A stretch of 64,000 nucleotides of DNA from the NCBI GenBank assembly GCA_018398585.1, contig JAGTTD010000018.1, positions 3,479,501 through 3,543,500 of the forward strand, in the 5' to 3' direction. Below the pieces are notes generated by a model, which saw nothing but the letters and a program-made list of their open reading frames with translations, ran no database searches and had not been told where the DNA came from. This DNA comes from Simmondsia chinensis. Taxonomy: Eukaryota > Streptophyta > Magnoliopsida > Caryophyllales > Simmondsiaceae. Positions within the stretch are counted from its first letter, which is position 1; every line of letters begins with the position of its first letter. The position numbers and the translations under genes are program-made. Below are positions 13,101-22,080 of the stretch, piece by piece.

Positions 13101-16100
13101 TTATAATAAAAATTTTTTGCTCGTAGGGGACGACTAGACATACGGCTTATAGTCGAACCTCGTAAATTTTGGTATCTGATTATCTCCCCAATCCCCTTTT
13201 GTGTGTGTGCTATAGGATTCCAGTGTGTGTGGTTAGTCCTAATAGTTCATTCTTTCCATAATCGCCACTACTTAGTCTTGGACCCCGACTTGACCTTGAG
13301 AAATTCATCTATGTTCATGGTAAAGATTACAGCAACATGTGATGTTGAAAGATTCACATTTCTTTTCATGTCAAGCGCTGCAAAGTTGTTTGTATGCTTA
13401 GAAAAGATTTTAGTCAGTAGTTACTCAATTGTGTAATGGTTTTCTAATTTCTGAATTGTTGATTGCAGCTGCATAGAGATCTCTTTCTATTTGAAAATCA
13501 AATGAGATTCATAAATCTTTTCATTTCGAAATCCCGTGGCGAAGAGGCTAACTTTCATTAGACCTTCGAATGTAGTTTGATACCATGGAATTAAATATTT
13601 TGTCCGTTGTGTGACGTAATGGCTGTTACATTACATCCACCCAAATCCTTTTTTTCAACTTTGCGACTGCAATCACAACCAACTATGGAATCAAATCACA
13701 GTTTGCAGTTACATTCTGGAATCTGCGGAGTTGCAATAGCGAGGTGTTGCATACCTTACATAATGAATCGTGTGGGTTCTCATGGGAACATTGGTTGATT
13801 TTAATCCTTATGTTTGCAAAAATTTGCGCAATTAGCCATTTAATCATTACATTTTATATCTTGTTTTAAAATGTATAAAACATTTCTAAAAAAATAAAAT
13901 ACAATAGATACTGATTATGTAATAGTTGATATGTTATGCAACAGCCTTTATTTGATTCCATGAACACAACCCTAACTTAAAATCATGAGTGCAAAGCTTG
14001 TTCTTTCCATTTATGCTGCGATTAAATAATACCGTGATGTTTGTACTAATTAAATTCATGTATTCAGGTTAAAGCAAAGCACACGATGATGCAAATGGTA
14101 GGCGCAGATTGGCTCAAATCTGACAAGCGAGAAGACGAGCTTGCTGGGCGTCCGGGAGGCATCGTTCAGGTCTCTATTTTTTTCTTCCAGAAGTTCTCTA
14201 ATGCCTTTGTGTTAGGCAAATACCCAAGAACTGGATCTGATTTAAATGCGAAATAACAGATACGAAATAAATTGAGAAGATAAGAGAGAAAGAGAAACCA
14301 ATAGTACGCAGATTTATGTTGATGGAAAGACTACGGGCAGAGGAGAAAGCAATTCACTAAAAAAATCTGAAAGAGAGGATACAACTAGTTTCTGTACATA
14401 ACAGCATATATAGCATAGCAAGAAACTCAAATAGTCTCTTCATTTTGGCATAAAGTACTTGTGTCGGATAAAGGTAATTGGACCTTGGTATGACATAGAA
14501 AAACAGTAGAAAAGAGCTAAGTTTGCCTATGGATGATTACAAATGCCTTACGCTTATACCTAAGTATGGGTAACATCCCGTGTTCTATGTGCAAAATAGG
14601 TTTTCATTTTCCAATAATGTGTAGCCATTCTTATTTGTCACATTCTCGATATCTTAATGCAGAAATATGCCACCCAAGGCGGACCAGAATTTTTCTTCGT
14701 CGTCAACATACAGGTAGGTTATGATTCTCTTTCCCGTGTCCTTTTTTTTTTTTTTTTTAACCGAAGAACCAATTGTCTTAAAAGCTTAAGCTAATAGGAG
14801 AAGATCAATGAATGGTTTTGTACTGTAACATGCCTCCACCTATACCTCGTGCTTGAAATATATTAATATTTAGAGGGGGTTTGTTGAGATTCGTACTTGT
14901 GACTTCTTGGTCAACAAGGCTTTAATACCATATCAAGGAACCAATTATTCCTAAAGGTTAAGCTGATGGGTGAAAGTCAAGAAGCGGTTTTATATTTAAC
15001 ATTCTTCTGTCACTACCGCTACTGCTTAGTTTTGAGTCGTCTTAGATTCATCAACAATTTGAGTCCTAATGTGAATCAGGTTCCTGGTGCCACTACACAT
15101 AATCTGGCACTATATTACATGACAAAGACGCCATTGGAGGAGCTTCCATTGCTTGAAAAATTTGTGAATGGAGATGATGCTTATCGGAACTCACGATTTA
15201 AGCTTATACCCTACATCTCTAAGGTAACTTCCAAGACACTTGACTTGTAGTTCTTAATGTGAAAGTTAAGACTTCGTTTGGGAGAAAGGAAGTCCTCTTC
15301 TGTCGCGTATGTATTGCTTGCTCACGCTAATAAGTAGTGAAAATATTCTGAAGGGAAAGTGTCAAAAAAAAAAAAAAATTCTGAAGGGAAGGTCTTTTCC
15401 TATCAATAGGAGAATGTGACTTCCTCGAGAGGCGAAAAGAAACCGTTTTGCTCTGGGAAATTACTTCTAATCACCTCAAGCCGCATAAATTTCTCGTATG
15501 AGTTGAAACCTTAAATGCACTAAACCCTTTTTCATACAAAGTTATGCAATGAAATTTATCTTTAAAACTAAGGAAAAGAAATTTTACGGCTTGTTTCATA
15601 TTGTTTTCTCTTTGTTGTTTTTGGATACACAGAACCATATTTTGGAAACTATTTTCTCTTGTATTTGGTTTTACATCTTTAATTTCAATCAATCTAAGAA
15701 AAAATGGAAACAAAAAAACCAAAAAACAAAAAAATGATATTTTAAAATATGGTTTCGTTTTTAAAAACCAAAACTGCAAACAAAAACTGATATCAAACAA
15801 GTTAGCGGAAAAAGAATATTTCAGTTAAATATATCTAAAGCAGAAATATTTTCTAGAAAGAAATGTCTTCCCTTCGACCAAATAGAACCTTGGTATGAAC
15901 TTTAAATCTCAACTGTTTATCTCTCATAACCTAAAGAAATTTAGATGCAATATCGTGTCTAGAACATAATTCATTGTGTTGCTTGCTTGTCCTCGTCTGT
16001 TGCGTCAGGGATCCTGGATAGTAAAGCAAAGTGTCGGAAAGAAAGCATGCCTAGTGGGTCAAGCACTTGAAGTGAATTATTTTCGGGGAAAGAATTACTT

Positions 16101-17591
16101 GGAGGTACTTTTGGAGTTACATTCTTCCAAATTATAGATGTCTTTCGTGTATAGTCGTCTAACGTAATTTCGTTGTTCTTGACATTCAGCTTGGCATTGA
16201 TGTTGGGTCTTCAACGGTAGCGAGAGGAGTTGTCAATCTTGTTCTTGGTTACCTGAATAATCTAGTCATCGAAATGGCATTCTTAATACAGGTAAACTAC
16301 TACGTTTTGTGAAAATTTCACTGGACATCAGTCCAAACCCATAGAGTTGACATATTGATCCACGTATAAGCTCAGGTGAGGTTCTATCTTAAAACCAATT
16401 GACATTATGCAGAGTAACCCACTAGGCTTATATGTTGACCTCTTCTCTCTCACTACTCCTATGTGTGATTTCTACTGGACTAACATGTGGAGTCCGCAAC
16501 ACATTTTAAAACTAAATTAGGATACTTCCCTTTACTCTTGTGCTTGTAGAAATTCAAGTGCTTCATCCCGTTCTTGATATTAAGCATGCGGTAGGGAGCG
16601 TTTGACCCTCTTTTTTGTGGGCAAAGAGTTTAAAGGCATCGACAAACCGAAATATTTGATGAGTGTCCAATGATGATTTTGTCTTTATAATTCTATGGGT
16701 TTTCTAACTCAAAGATCTTTTGAACTTGAAGTGTAGGCGATACACATATCCCCTCTCAAACATTGTGACTAAGCCAGCCATTTTAAACGCTGTAAACAAA
16801 AAATGATACCATACACGCTACGGGTTTTAGGTGAAGGCTTGGAGTAGCTTCATATTCTAATTTACATTTCCGCATGAATGCCATTGAGCATAACCCATGA
16901 ATAGTGTTTAGGTCCACTTCACCTTGTGTTGGAATTATAGTAACATAATGTGAGGGCCGATGAGATTTGAACTCGTAATCTTGCAAAGAAAGAAGTTCTG
17001 ATATCATTTTGAGGAACCAACTACTCTAAAAACTTAAGCTGTTCAAGTAAAGACTTCAAATATTCTTAACATTCCTTGTGTGCCATCATGTAGTGATTAA
17101 AGTATATGCTCATAAGACCTAAACTGAAACCTCTCAGTAAATAAAGCCATGTTATCATACCAAACGAACCAACTATCTCAGACAACGCTTAAGTTGTTAG
17201 GTGCTGACTTGAGAACAATTTTGCATTTATATTCTAATAGACCTAAAACATTGGTAATCCCAATATGATTTTTTTTTTTTTAATTATAAACGGTAAGAAG
17301 TTCCATTGGGCTACACAAGAGGGAAACCTTCCTCAAATCCCCCATAAATCCCACACTCCTAACGAAGGCGTGACTTAATCCCAAGTCTCGAAGAAAAAAC
17401 TTTACCAGCTAAGTTAGTTGACACCTTCAATCTTGATATGAATGCCTTCAGATTCGTGTTACAAACATGACACCCCCTAAACTCAAATGACTTTGCAGGC
17501 TAACACGCAAGAGGAACTTCCGGAGTCTCTTCTCGGGACATGCCGGATTAACCATTTGGACGTGTCCCGAGCCGTCTTGATTCGACCATGA
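1193..17591 (+). CDS. PH-START-DUF1336 protein (EDR2-like), 21 coding exons
   Basis: Exons: 1193-1333, 3924-3998, 4267-4320, 4398-4463, 4544-4605, 5521-5651, 6139-6182, 6261-6361, 7437-7532, 7610-7674, 7764-7835, 8795-8941, 9916-10223, 11299-11362, 12261-12436, 14068-14169, 14663-14713, 15080-15223, 16009-16104, 16190-16291, 17499-17591. All borders are GT-AG. Lengths sum to 2190 nt (729 aa plus TGA) with no stop or frame break. Residues 1-112 form a PH domain (start MGDAKMEGWLYLVSYNRFGL; KRYFVLQENCLKSFK). About 168-365 is a START lipid-binding domain (WKLIGCQNGLRLF; GFVR-like KGYVRACLKSGGYV). About 365-460 is an acidic linker. About 515-725 is the DUF1336/EDR2_C region (SSFLIRGETYL, DDAYRNSRFKLIP, GSWIVKQSVGKK, IDVGSSTVARG). 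EDR2 relatives bind membrane lipids and affect defence and cell death; the architecture best fits the intron-rich At2g28320 branch. The role here is inferred. Introns carry many repeats, yet the coding parts appear intact. Confidence 0.93.
1338..1625. repeat. Dispersed AT-rich repeat in intron 1
   Basis: Contains GTGACTTGTAGTGAATAATA and a CCTTGGCAATAACA-type phrase that recur near 245-380, near 29400-29530 and many times within 47340-48900. Probably a degenerate MITE. No TSD identified. Confidence 0.4.
1629..2165 (+). mobile_element. TRIM-like LTR element in EDR2-like intron 1
   Basis: Two related direct repeats (about 1629-1779 and 1985-2163) share the LTR signature 'AACCTCACTTGGGCTTA ... 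GTGGGTCGGGCCTAAGA'. The first is followed directly by TGGTATTAGTGC at about 1780, a degenerate primer-binding site for initiator-Met tRNA. The internal region is only about 200 bp and non-coding. A further decayed LTR-like stretch lies at about 2190-2310. Confidence 0.45.
2690..2905 (+). mobile_element. 5'-truncated RTE-type LINE 3' end
   Basis: A T/G-rich 3' UTR (TTGTTGCTTGTTGCGTGCAT) is followed by the tail block (CCTGAAAGGATAAGCTACAT), a 23-base C run (2818-2840), GGGAGCCCTTGTGCATTGGG and TTG repeats. The same layout occurs at 30548-31130, where LINE coding sequence is still attached. Lies in intron 1 of the EDR2-like gene. Confidence 0.6.
3646..3826 (+). mobile_element. Solo LTR of the TRIM-like family
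   Basis: Begins TGTTAAGGACT and carries the family signature (CAATATATAAGCTTAGCGGG; ATGGAACCCCACTTGGGC; GTGTGCCAACTCTA). It is alone in the first intron of the EDR2-like gene, with no partner repeat nearby, so it looks like a solo LTR. Related copies lie at 8332-8516 and 16318-16502 on the other strand. Confidence 0.45.
5695..6135 (+). repeat. Solo-LTR-like segment in EDR2-like intron 6
   Basis: Begins TGTTGGACACTGTTGGG, carries TATAAATA at 5848-5855, and then GACGAAGGATTCGACC and CCCCGTAAATCTT, phrases common in the R-U5 part of plant copia LTRs. No matching second LTR or TSD found. It lies between exons 6 and 7. Confidence 0.35.
6600..7010. repeat. AT-rich repeat with GGTCAACCC/GGGTT terminal motifs
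   Basis: Begins with GGTCAACCCAAACCCAACCC, then AT-rich filler, and ends with an AAACAGGGTGAACC-type phrase. Such ends are common in decayed plant DNA transposons. No ORF, family not assigned. Intron 8 of the EDR2-like gene. Confidence 0.3.
8332..8516 (-). mobile_element. Solo LTR of the TRIM-like family
   Basis: On the minus strand it begins TGTTAAGGACTCCATGTG and contains GAGAGAGAAAAGATC, ATAAGCCTAGTGGGATAC and CCCACTTGGGCTTATACATG. Intron 11 of the EDR2-like gene. Confidence 0.5.
9662..9812 (+). mobile_element. 5'-truncated LINE/SINE tail with 9-bp TSD
   Basis: Tail block GGAAACAGCCTCCCTTCACA, CCTGAAAGGGTAAGGCTG and seven TTG repeats. It is flanked by TAAGGATTG at 9653-9661 and 9813-9821, a perfect 9-bp TSD. 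The 5' edge (CTTTCTTTTAGGG) resembles the RTE LINE 3' UTR at 30650-30712, so this is probably a truncated LINE end. Intron 12 of the EDR2-like gene. Confidence 0.65.
10536..10831 (+). mobile_element. Miniature LTR retrotransposon (about 296 bp, SMART/TRIM-like)
   Basis: 5' LTR 10536-10608 (73 bp, TGTTAACAGTATACAACC) and 3' LTR 10760-10831 (72 bp, TGTTAGAGTATAAAATC) align along their length. A primer-binding site TGGTATTAGAGCC follows the 5' LTR at 10609, and a purine tract GAGGGGGGCA precedes the 3' LTR. Flanks GATAT / GATAC form a near-perfect 5-bp TSD. The internal 151 bp is non-coding. Intron 13 of the EDR2-like gene. Confidence 0.7.
11635..11891 (+). mobile_element. 5S-headed SINE, copy B
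   Basis: The 5S rRNA-like head (11642 to about 11745) retains GCACTAATGCAACCGG, AAGTTAAGCGTGCTTGGGC and CAGGATGGGTGACCTCCTGG, covering the internal pol III promoter boxes. A small inverted repeat (CCAACTCTATAAAGTTGGGG) links it to the tail CCTCGGAAACAGCCTC, GGGGTAAGGCTGTATACATC, GGAGCCCTTGAGGCACTGGG and (TTG)n. A short TCCTAG lies at both edges. Intron 14 of the EDR2-like gene. Confidence 0.88.
12880..13215 (+). repeat. Solo-LTR-like segment in EDR2-like intron 15
   Basis: Contains GGGTTATAAATTATGCC, a CGACTAGACATACGGC stretch and GTCGAACCTCGTAAATTTTG, similar in layout to the LTR-like segment at 5695-6135. No pair or TSD found. Confidence 0.3.
14759..15001 (-). mobile_element. Miniature LTR retrotransposon, second copy
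   Basis: Reverse-orientation copy of the 10536-10831 family. The 5' LTR (minus) is about 14931-15001, starting TGTTAAATATAAAACC, and is followed by a primer-binding site read as TGGTATTAAAGCC on the minus strand. The 3' LTR is about 14759-14830. The internal part is shorter (about 100 bp). Lies between exons 17 and 18. Confidence 0.6.
15590..15802. mobile_element. Foldback MITE (GTTTGGTATC/TTTGCAGTTTTTGG family)
   Basis: The left arm (CTTGTTTCATATTGTTTTC, then ACCATATTTTGGAAAC) is largely complementary to the right arm (CAAAACTGCAAACAAAAACT, then GATATCAAACAAG), so the element can fold into a long hairpin. Related copies occur at 40540-40763, 42921-43122 and 43790-44018. Intron 18 of the EDR2-like gene. 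Confidence 0.55.
16318..16502 (-). mobile_element. Solo LTR of the TRIM-like family
   Basis: Minus-strand LTR starting TGTTGCGGACTCCACATG and containing AGAGAGAAGAGGTCAACATA and TAAGCCTAGTGGGTTACTC; the far end reads GTCCAGTGAAATTTTCA. The most complete copy of the family in the window. Last intron of the EDR2-like gene. Confidence 0.55.
16940..17250 (-). repeat. Two decayed fragments of the miniature LTR family
   Basis: About 16940-17071 and 17120-17250 both carry the family phrase GAACCAACTA ... CTTAAGCTG/TTGTT preceded by a degenerate TGGTATCAGAAC-type site on the minus strand. Neither has two LTRs. Last intron of the EDR2-like gene. Confidence 0.45.
17266..17445 (-). mobile_element. tRNA-derived SINE with poly(A) tail
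   Basis: The minus strand has an A-box-like AACTTAGCTGGTAAAG (17400-17415), a B-box-like GAGACTTGGGATTAAGTC (17371-17390), and ends in an A run (T run at 17268-17281 on plus). The flanks AATCCCAATATGA / AATCTTGATATGA may be a diverged TSD. Distinct from the (TTG)n family. Confidence 0.5.
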
Positions 17592-17873
17592 TCATCATCA
17601 TCAAATCTGTGCACGTGACCCGGTGCTCGAAAACGAGCCCAGTGATGGGACCAGATCATTTAAAGCCTACAAAGAGGGCAAATGCTTATGAAAGGACTCC
17701 TTTTGGTAATGGGGGAAATTTTATTTGTGTAAATTTTGCTGGAAAAAATTATCATAGTTTGTGGGGAAAGTATATAGTTTGTAATACAATGACAGATATT
17801 GAATAGTGAATGAAAATATTAGATTTGAAGTATTGCACACTGAGTCACTCACCATAAGAACAGTGCAAGATAA

Positions 17874-18120
17874 CAACAACAGACCCAGTGTCTCAAAAGC
17901 TCCCGTTTAAGCGGGGTCTGGGAGGGGTAGATGTACGCAACCTTATCCCTTCAGGGCGTAACCTTGCCGAGAAGTTGTTTTCGAGGAGCCCCAACCTTAT
18001 AGGGTTGGCAACACGAGGACTTCCCAGGAAGTCACCTATCTTGGTACTACTCTCGCCCAAGCATGCATAACTTCGGAGTTATAATGGGAACCGGTGCCTT
18101 AATGTCTGATAAATAAACCC
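17874..18120 (-). mobile_element. 5S-headed SINE, copy C (complete, 19-bp TSD)
   Basis: Perfect 19-bp direct repeats TAAGAACAGTGCAAGATAA lie at 17855-17873 and 18121-18139. Between them, read on the minus strand, are a 5S-like head (TTAAGGCACCGGTTCCCAT, TGCTTGGGCGAGAGTAGTAC, GGTGACTTCCTGGGAAG), an inverted-repeat linker (CCAACCCTATAAGGTTGGGG), the tail (CGCCCTGAAGGGATAAGG, CAGACCCCGCTTAAACGGGA) and terminal TTG repeats abutting the TSD. The element therefore starts at the 5S 5' region and ends in TTG. It lies about 280 bp past the EDR2-like stop codon. Confidence 0.93.
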
Positions 18121-18139
18121 TAAGAACAGTGCAAGATAA

Positions 18140-18330
18140 GAAGGCATAGTGGGGATTGAACCTGGGTGGGATGGTTGGCCTCCGGTATTCTCCACCACTG
18201 GGTTATGTCCTTAGGAGACATAACATACATTATATATACAAGAAGGACAACATGTTTTGAAAAAGGACCAAGAAGGACAAACATCTGTTGAAAAAGACCA
18301 GGAAAGGCATTGACTTTATTATTCGCCATG
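18140..18330 (-). mobile_element. tRNA-like SINE remnant
   Basis: The minus strand has an A-box-like TAACCCAGTGGTGGAG (about 18190-18205) and a B-box-like AGGTTCAATCC (about 18152-18164) at roughly tRNA spacing, followed by no clear tail. Too degenerate to be a tRNA gene (no cloverleaf evident). Confidence 0.4.
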
Positions 18331-18973
18331 TCATTGTTTTGATTGCCATATTATCTTTTCAGTTGTCATGTCATTATCTCGGTCATTTACGTTGTATTTG
18401 ATGTACTTCTTGTTTTTTTTTTTCAAAAACGTGTTGCCCTTTTTTTATCATTTTCTAAAACACATTGCACTTCTTACATATACAGTAAATATGATCCCTT
18501 TTTAGTCCTCTTCAAGTACATAATGCCGCTTTAAAGTATTTTTGTTGTACTATTTGTGGATAATGCGTCTTCTTATCTTTTCGGCAATCAGGGTGTCAAA
18601 GCTAACTTACATGCATCTCTAATAGCTCTCCGAATGATTGGACGACACAACTTCGACGGAGTTGGCTACTCATTCCCCTTCTGTACCTTCCCGTTTATGT
18701 TTTTATCTTCTTTTGGATGAATATGTGGATGGCCTGGAATGACTTATGGCTTTCGAAGTGTTGAGCATCAAACTTCAACTATTAGGAAAAAAAAATGTAC
18801 TACCTACTCAGAACGTTAATGTGTGCAAAAGGGAAAATTTGGGTCAAATAATTGTTTGCATCAAACGCCAGGACTCGGGACTCCAAACTTTACGCTTCAT
18901 AAAGTGACATGTCCAAATACCTTGTTGCTTGAACCAATTCCTTGAAATTTTAACTTCTCAAGTACATAGAAAC

Positions 18974-19073
18974 AGCCTCTTTTCAGGTTAATACCCTAAA
19001 GGGACAAGGCTGCGTACATCCGCCCCCCAGACCCTGCGTAGGCGGGAGCCCTCGAGGCACTGGGTACGTTCCT
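18974..19073 (+). mobile_element. 5'-truncated SINE tail with 18-bp TSD
   Basis: Only the tail (AGCCTCTTTTCAGG, GACAAGGCTGCGTACATCCG, GGCGGGAGCCCTCGAGGCAC). It is flanked by TCTCAAGTACATAGAAAC (18956-18973) and TTTCAAGTAGATAGAAAC (19074-19091), which match at 16 of 18 positions. This is a 5'-truncated insertion, not a broken full copy. Confidence 0.7.
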
Positions 19074-19349
19074 TTTCAAGTAGATAGAAACGGATGCATG
19101 TGATGTGAATTGCTACCCATACCCATGACTGCCACGGGTATGAAATGGATACTTATACTCATCCCATTACCTGTGGATATTCAACGGGTATTCGTTACCC
19201 ATCCCATACCCACCCTACTGTAGGTATCTAACGATTATTCATAACCACCTATATTAATTATTTTATACTATTTTTAAGAATGCAATTTTATTTTGTTATA
19301 ACATTGATAAATAATTTAGGTAATTTAATTTAAGCACATATTTTTTAGG

Positions 19350-19731
19350 ATCATTTACGCCAAAGGTTCTTGTACTTTGTACATTGTATAATTCAAAATG
19401 TTTCAATTTAGTCCTTAGAGAAAATTTACGTTAAGTTTTTAATGAAATTTTTAATGGTTCGGCCACGATTTGAGTTAAATTGAGTAAATGGATGAATTTT
19501 AATAAGTTATGCATCTAATATAATTTTTTCATTCAAAATTACGTCATTAACATAACTTAAATTTGAGCAAAGGACTAAATTGACACATTTTAAATTGTTT
19601 AGGGACTAACTTCTTTTTTTCTAGGTTTTTTCTGAGTGTTAAAACGGTAGATTTTTTGACACAATTAAAAGTATAAAGATTAAATTGACACAATGGGTAA
19701 AGTACAGGGACCTTTAGCGTAAATAACCCTA
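19350..19731. mobile_element. MITE with about 40-bp terminal inverted repeats
   Basis: The left end GGATCATTTACGCCAAAGG is matched by the inverted right end (GGGTTATTTACGCTAAAGG on minus). The internal part is AT-rich with repeated AAATTGACACA phrases. SINE copy D is inserted at its right edge. A related element lies at 38630-38994. Confidence 0.5.
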
Positions 19732-19742
19732 CTTTTTAATTT

Positions 19743-19998
19743 ACCAAAGAGGGTTCCAACACGCCGTCATCGGATCCCATTAGAACTCCGAAGTTAAGCG
19801 TGCTTGGGCGAGAGCAGTACCAAGACGAGTGACCTCTTAGAAAGTCCTCATCCTCAGGTTGGGGGCACTCGAAATAGCCTCTTTTCAGGGGTAAAACCCT
19901 GAAGGGGGAAGGCTGCATACATTCGTCCCCCCCCCCCCCCCGCGCGGGCAACCCTACTTAGGCGGGAGCCCTTGAGGCACTCGGTATATTGCTTGCTT
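19743..19998 (+). mobile_element. 5S-headed SINE, copy D (19-bp TSD)
   Basis: Perfect 19-bp TSD TAACCCTACTTTTTAATTT at 19724-19742 and 19999-20017. The head keeps TCGGATCCCATTAGAACTCC, GAAGTTAAGCGTGCTTGGGC and GAGAGCAGTACCAAGACGAG. The linker and tail follow (CTCGAAATAGCCTCTTTTCA, CCTGAAGGGGGAAGGCTGCA), then a 15-base C run (19927-19941) and GGCGGGAGCCCTTGAGGCAC. The terminal TTG repeats have decayed to TATATTGCTTGC. Confidence 0.93.
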
Positions 19999-20318
19999 TA
20001 ACCCTACTTTTTAATTTGAAAGTTAATTAAATACAAAATACAGAAAGCATGGCGAGTATAAGGCAAGGCGGGGTGAGGTGGGGCGGGTAGGTAGGACAAC
20101 ATACCCATGTCCGCTCCATGCCATGGTGGGTACAAAATGAATACACCCAACCCACACTCACTACCCGCCCCACTCATATCCATGCTCGCTTAATGGGTTT
20201 TACCCCTGCCCCACCCCCAACATACTTTGAGCCAAGCTCAATTCTTTTAAAGATAGGTACACAATTTACTAGGAGTTCGATATTATTAGGAGTTGACTTT
20301 TATCCATATGTTAATTTC

Positions 20319-21258
20319 TGTTGGGCATTCCCTCCAATTAGAAGATGAAGCTCAATTTTTATTTGGGCTTGCTTTATTGTTTTGGCCCAACTTTATACTA
20401 AATAAAATAAAAAAAGGTGTTTTTAGGGATGAAAATTCTATAGAAAAACAGAACACAAAAACGTAGAGAGAGAGAAATCGCAGGAGAGAGAGAGGGAGCT
20501 GCGCAGATCTTTCCCTGCCCCAATCGATGCTCAAACGTTCTCCGATCGGGATGAAATATTAGTATGTTGTTCCTGCCATCTTGATTTTCATATCGAACGG
20601 TCGGATTGTCATTTTGCCGCTCCAAAGTCGGTATTTCGCTCAACCCTAATCCTTATACGAATTTCGATGTTTTCCACCTTAGGGTGAGATTGTTGGGAGA
20701 TTTGTTATTCCAAGATCATAATTGATGTGTTGCATGCCTCTAGCTTGGCTTAAGGAAGATAAATTGGTGTACCCACTTATGATTTGGTGATAGTGGAAGA
20801 ATATACCGTTTATTAACGATCCCATGGTTTTTTACCTTTCACATTAGAGGGGTTTTCTGTTTGTTGTTTTGCTCGCTGTGTGTTTCGCCCTACTCAAGCT
20901 TTGATGCTTTCCTACTGTCAGGTCACATGCTCTATGCTGCGGACCAACTTCTCAGGTTGGGGGTCCTCGGAAACAGCCTCTCTTTAGGGTACCCCCTGAA
21001 GGGGGAAGGCTGCGTACATCAACCCCCCCCCCCCCCCCGACCTTGCTTGTGCGGGAGCCCTTTGCAGGCACTGGGTTTGTTGTTGTTGTACATTAGAGGG
21101 GTTTTTCACGTAAAAAATCGTGTCTCACTTTTGTTTGTTGTGTTTGGAGGTTGATCTGTTTGATCGTCGTTCCATTTTTTACTGTGATTTGTAGTGCTTT
21201 ATGTGATTGCCCATTTGATTAACACAAAGAAGGGAATAAGTCATTTTTTCCCCCAACA
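20319..21258 (+). repeat. 5' LTR of copia A (with nested SINE)
   Basis: 940 bp including the 249-bp SINE insertion. Starts TGTTGGGCATTCCC and ends CCCCCAACA immediately before the primer-binding site. GA-rich AGAGAGAGAAATCGCAGGAG lies at about 20466-20485. Confidence 0.92.
20857..21089 (+). mobile_element. SINE F nested in LTR, non-5S head
   Basis: Flanked by the perfect 16-bp TSD ACATTAGAGGGGTTTT (20841-20856; 21090-21105). The 3' LTR of the same retrotransposon keeps the empty site near 23922-23937. The 3' half is the standard linker and tail (CCAACTTCTCAGGTTGGGGG, CCTCGGAAACAGCCTC, GGGGGAAGGCTGCGTACATC, C run 21023-21038, TTG repeats). The first roughly 85 bp (CTGTTTGTTGTTTTGCTCGC onward) does not resemble 5S RNA. 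Confidence 0.85.
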
Positions 21259-21261
21259 ATT

Positions 21262-21275
21262 GGTATCAGAGCCAG
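21262..21275 (+). other. Primer-binding site (initiator-Met tRNA)
   Basis: TGGTATCAGAGCC three to four bases after the 5' LTR. It is complementary to the 3' end of initiator methionine tRNA, as usual in plant copia elements. Confidence 0.85.
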
Positions 21276-21297
21276 GTTAGGCCTTTGGTGATTTCTT

Positions 21298-22080
21298 GTG
21301 TTGATTAAGATGGAAGAGAATCAAGGAAATAGTGGTAATAATACTTTGATGCCCGTACTAAAATCTAATAATTATGATTATTGGAAAAGACGTATGGAAG
21401 ACCACCTGTTTGTTAAAGAATTGCATGAAACAGTCTTCAGTAAGACCAAGCCCGATGCAAAAAGTGAAGATGAATGGAAATTGTTGAACAGAAAGACCGT
21501 AAGAATGATTAGACAGTTCATTGATCTGTCTGTTTACCAGTTTGTGCGTTATGAGACTGATACGGCCAAGCTATGGGAAAGGCTTGAGTCGATGTTTGAG
21601 CGAAAAACAGCCTTGAATAAAGCCTCTGTAGTGAAGAAACTTGCTAAACTTCAATATAGAGATGGAAACAGTGTACTTGAATATTTAAATTTTTTTAAGG
21701 GTCTTGTTAATCAACTGTCTAATCTGAACTTTAAACTTGATGATGAGTTACAGGCTCTTTTGTTGTTGAGTTCTATGCCAGATAGTTGGGAGACATTGCC
21801 GGTATCTTTGAGTAATTCTACTCCTAGTGACAAGCTCACTTTGGATATAGTCAGAACTGTCTTGATTGATGAAGAAGATAGACGAAAAGAGAAGAAGCAT
21901 AATTCGTCCGATTCTTCAAATGTGAATATTGCAGAGAATCAGAATAGGGCAGAAATCAGAATAGAAATTTTCATAATAGAGATAAATCCAACGAGAGATC
22001 GAAATCGAGAAGTGGGATTATCAGTCATTACTGTAAGAAGCCGGGTCATATACAGAAATTTTGCAGAAAAATGAAGCGTG
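21298..22080 (+). pseudogene. Copia A gag (frameshifted)
   Basis: Gag capsid-like protein (UBN2 family; NNYDYWKRRMEDHLF, LWERLESMF, LLSSMPDSWETL). Translation probably starts at the second ATG, 21310. After about 21940 the frame shifts: the continuing gag (zinc-knuckle region around HYCKKPGHIQKFC, about 22027-22065) is in another frame, and its first Cys position is Ser. Gag would package the element RNA in virus-like particles. Dead as written. Confidence 0.85.

Noticed and set aside
17888..18070. 60-codon plus-strand ORF (MSQKLPFKRGLGGVDVRN...)
   Set aside because: It is the antisense reading of SINE copy C; similar ORFs appear in other copies (for example 11671-11868). Not a gene.
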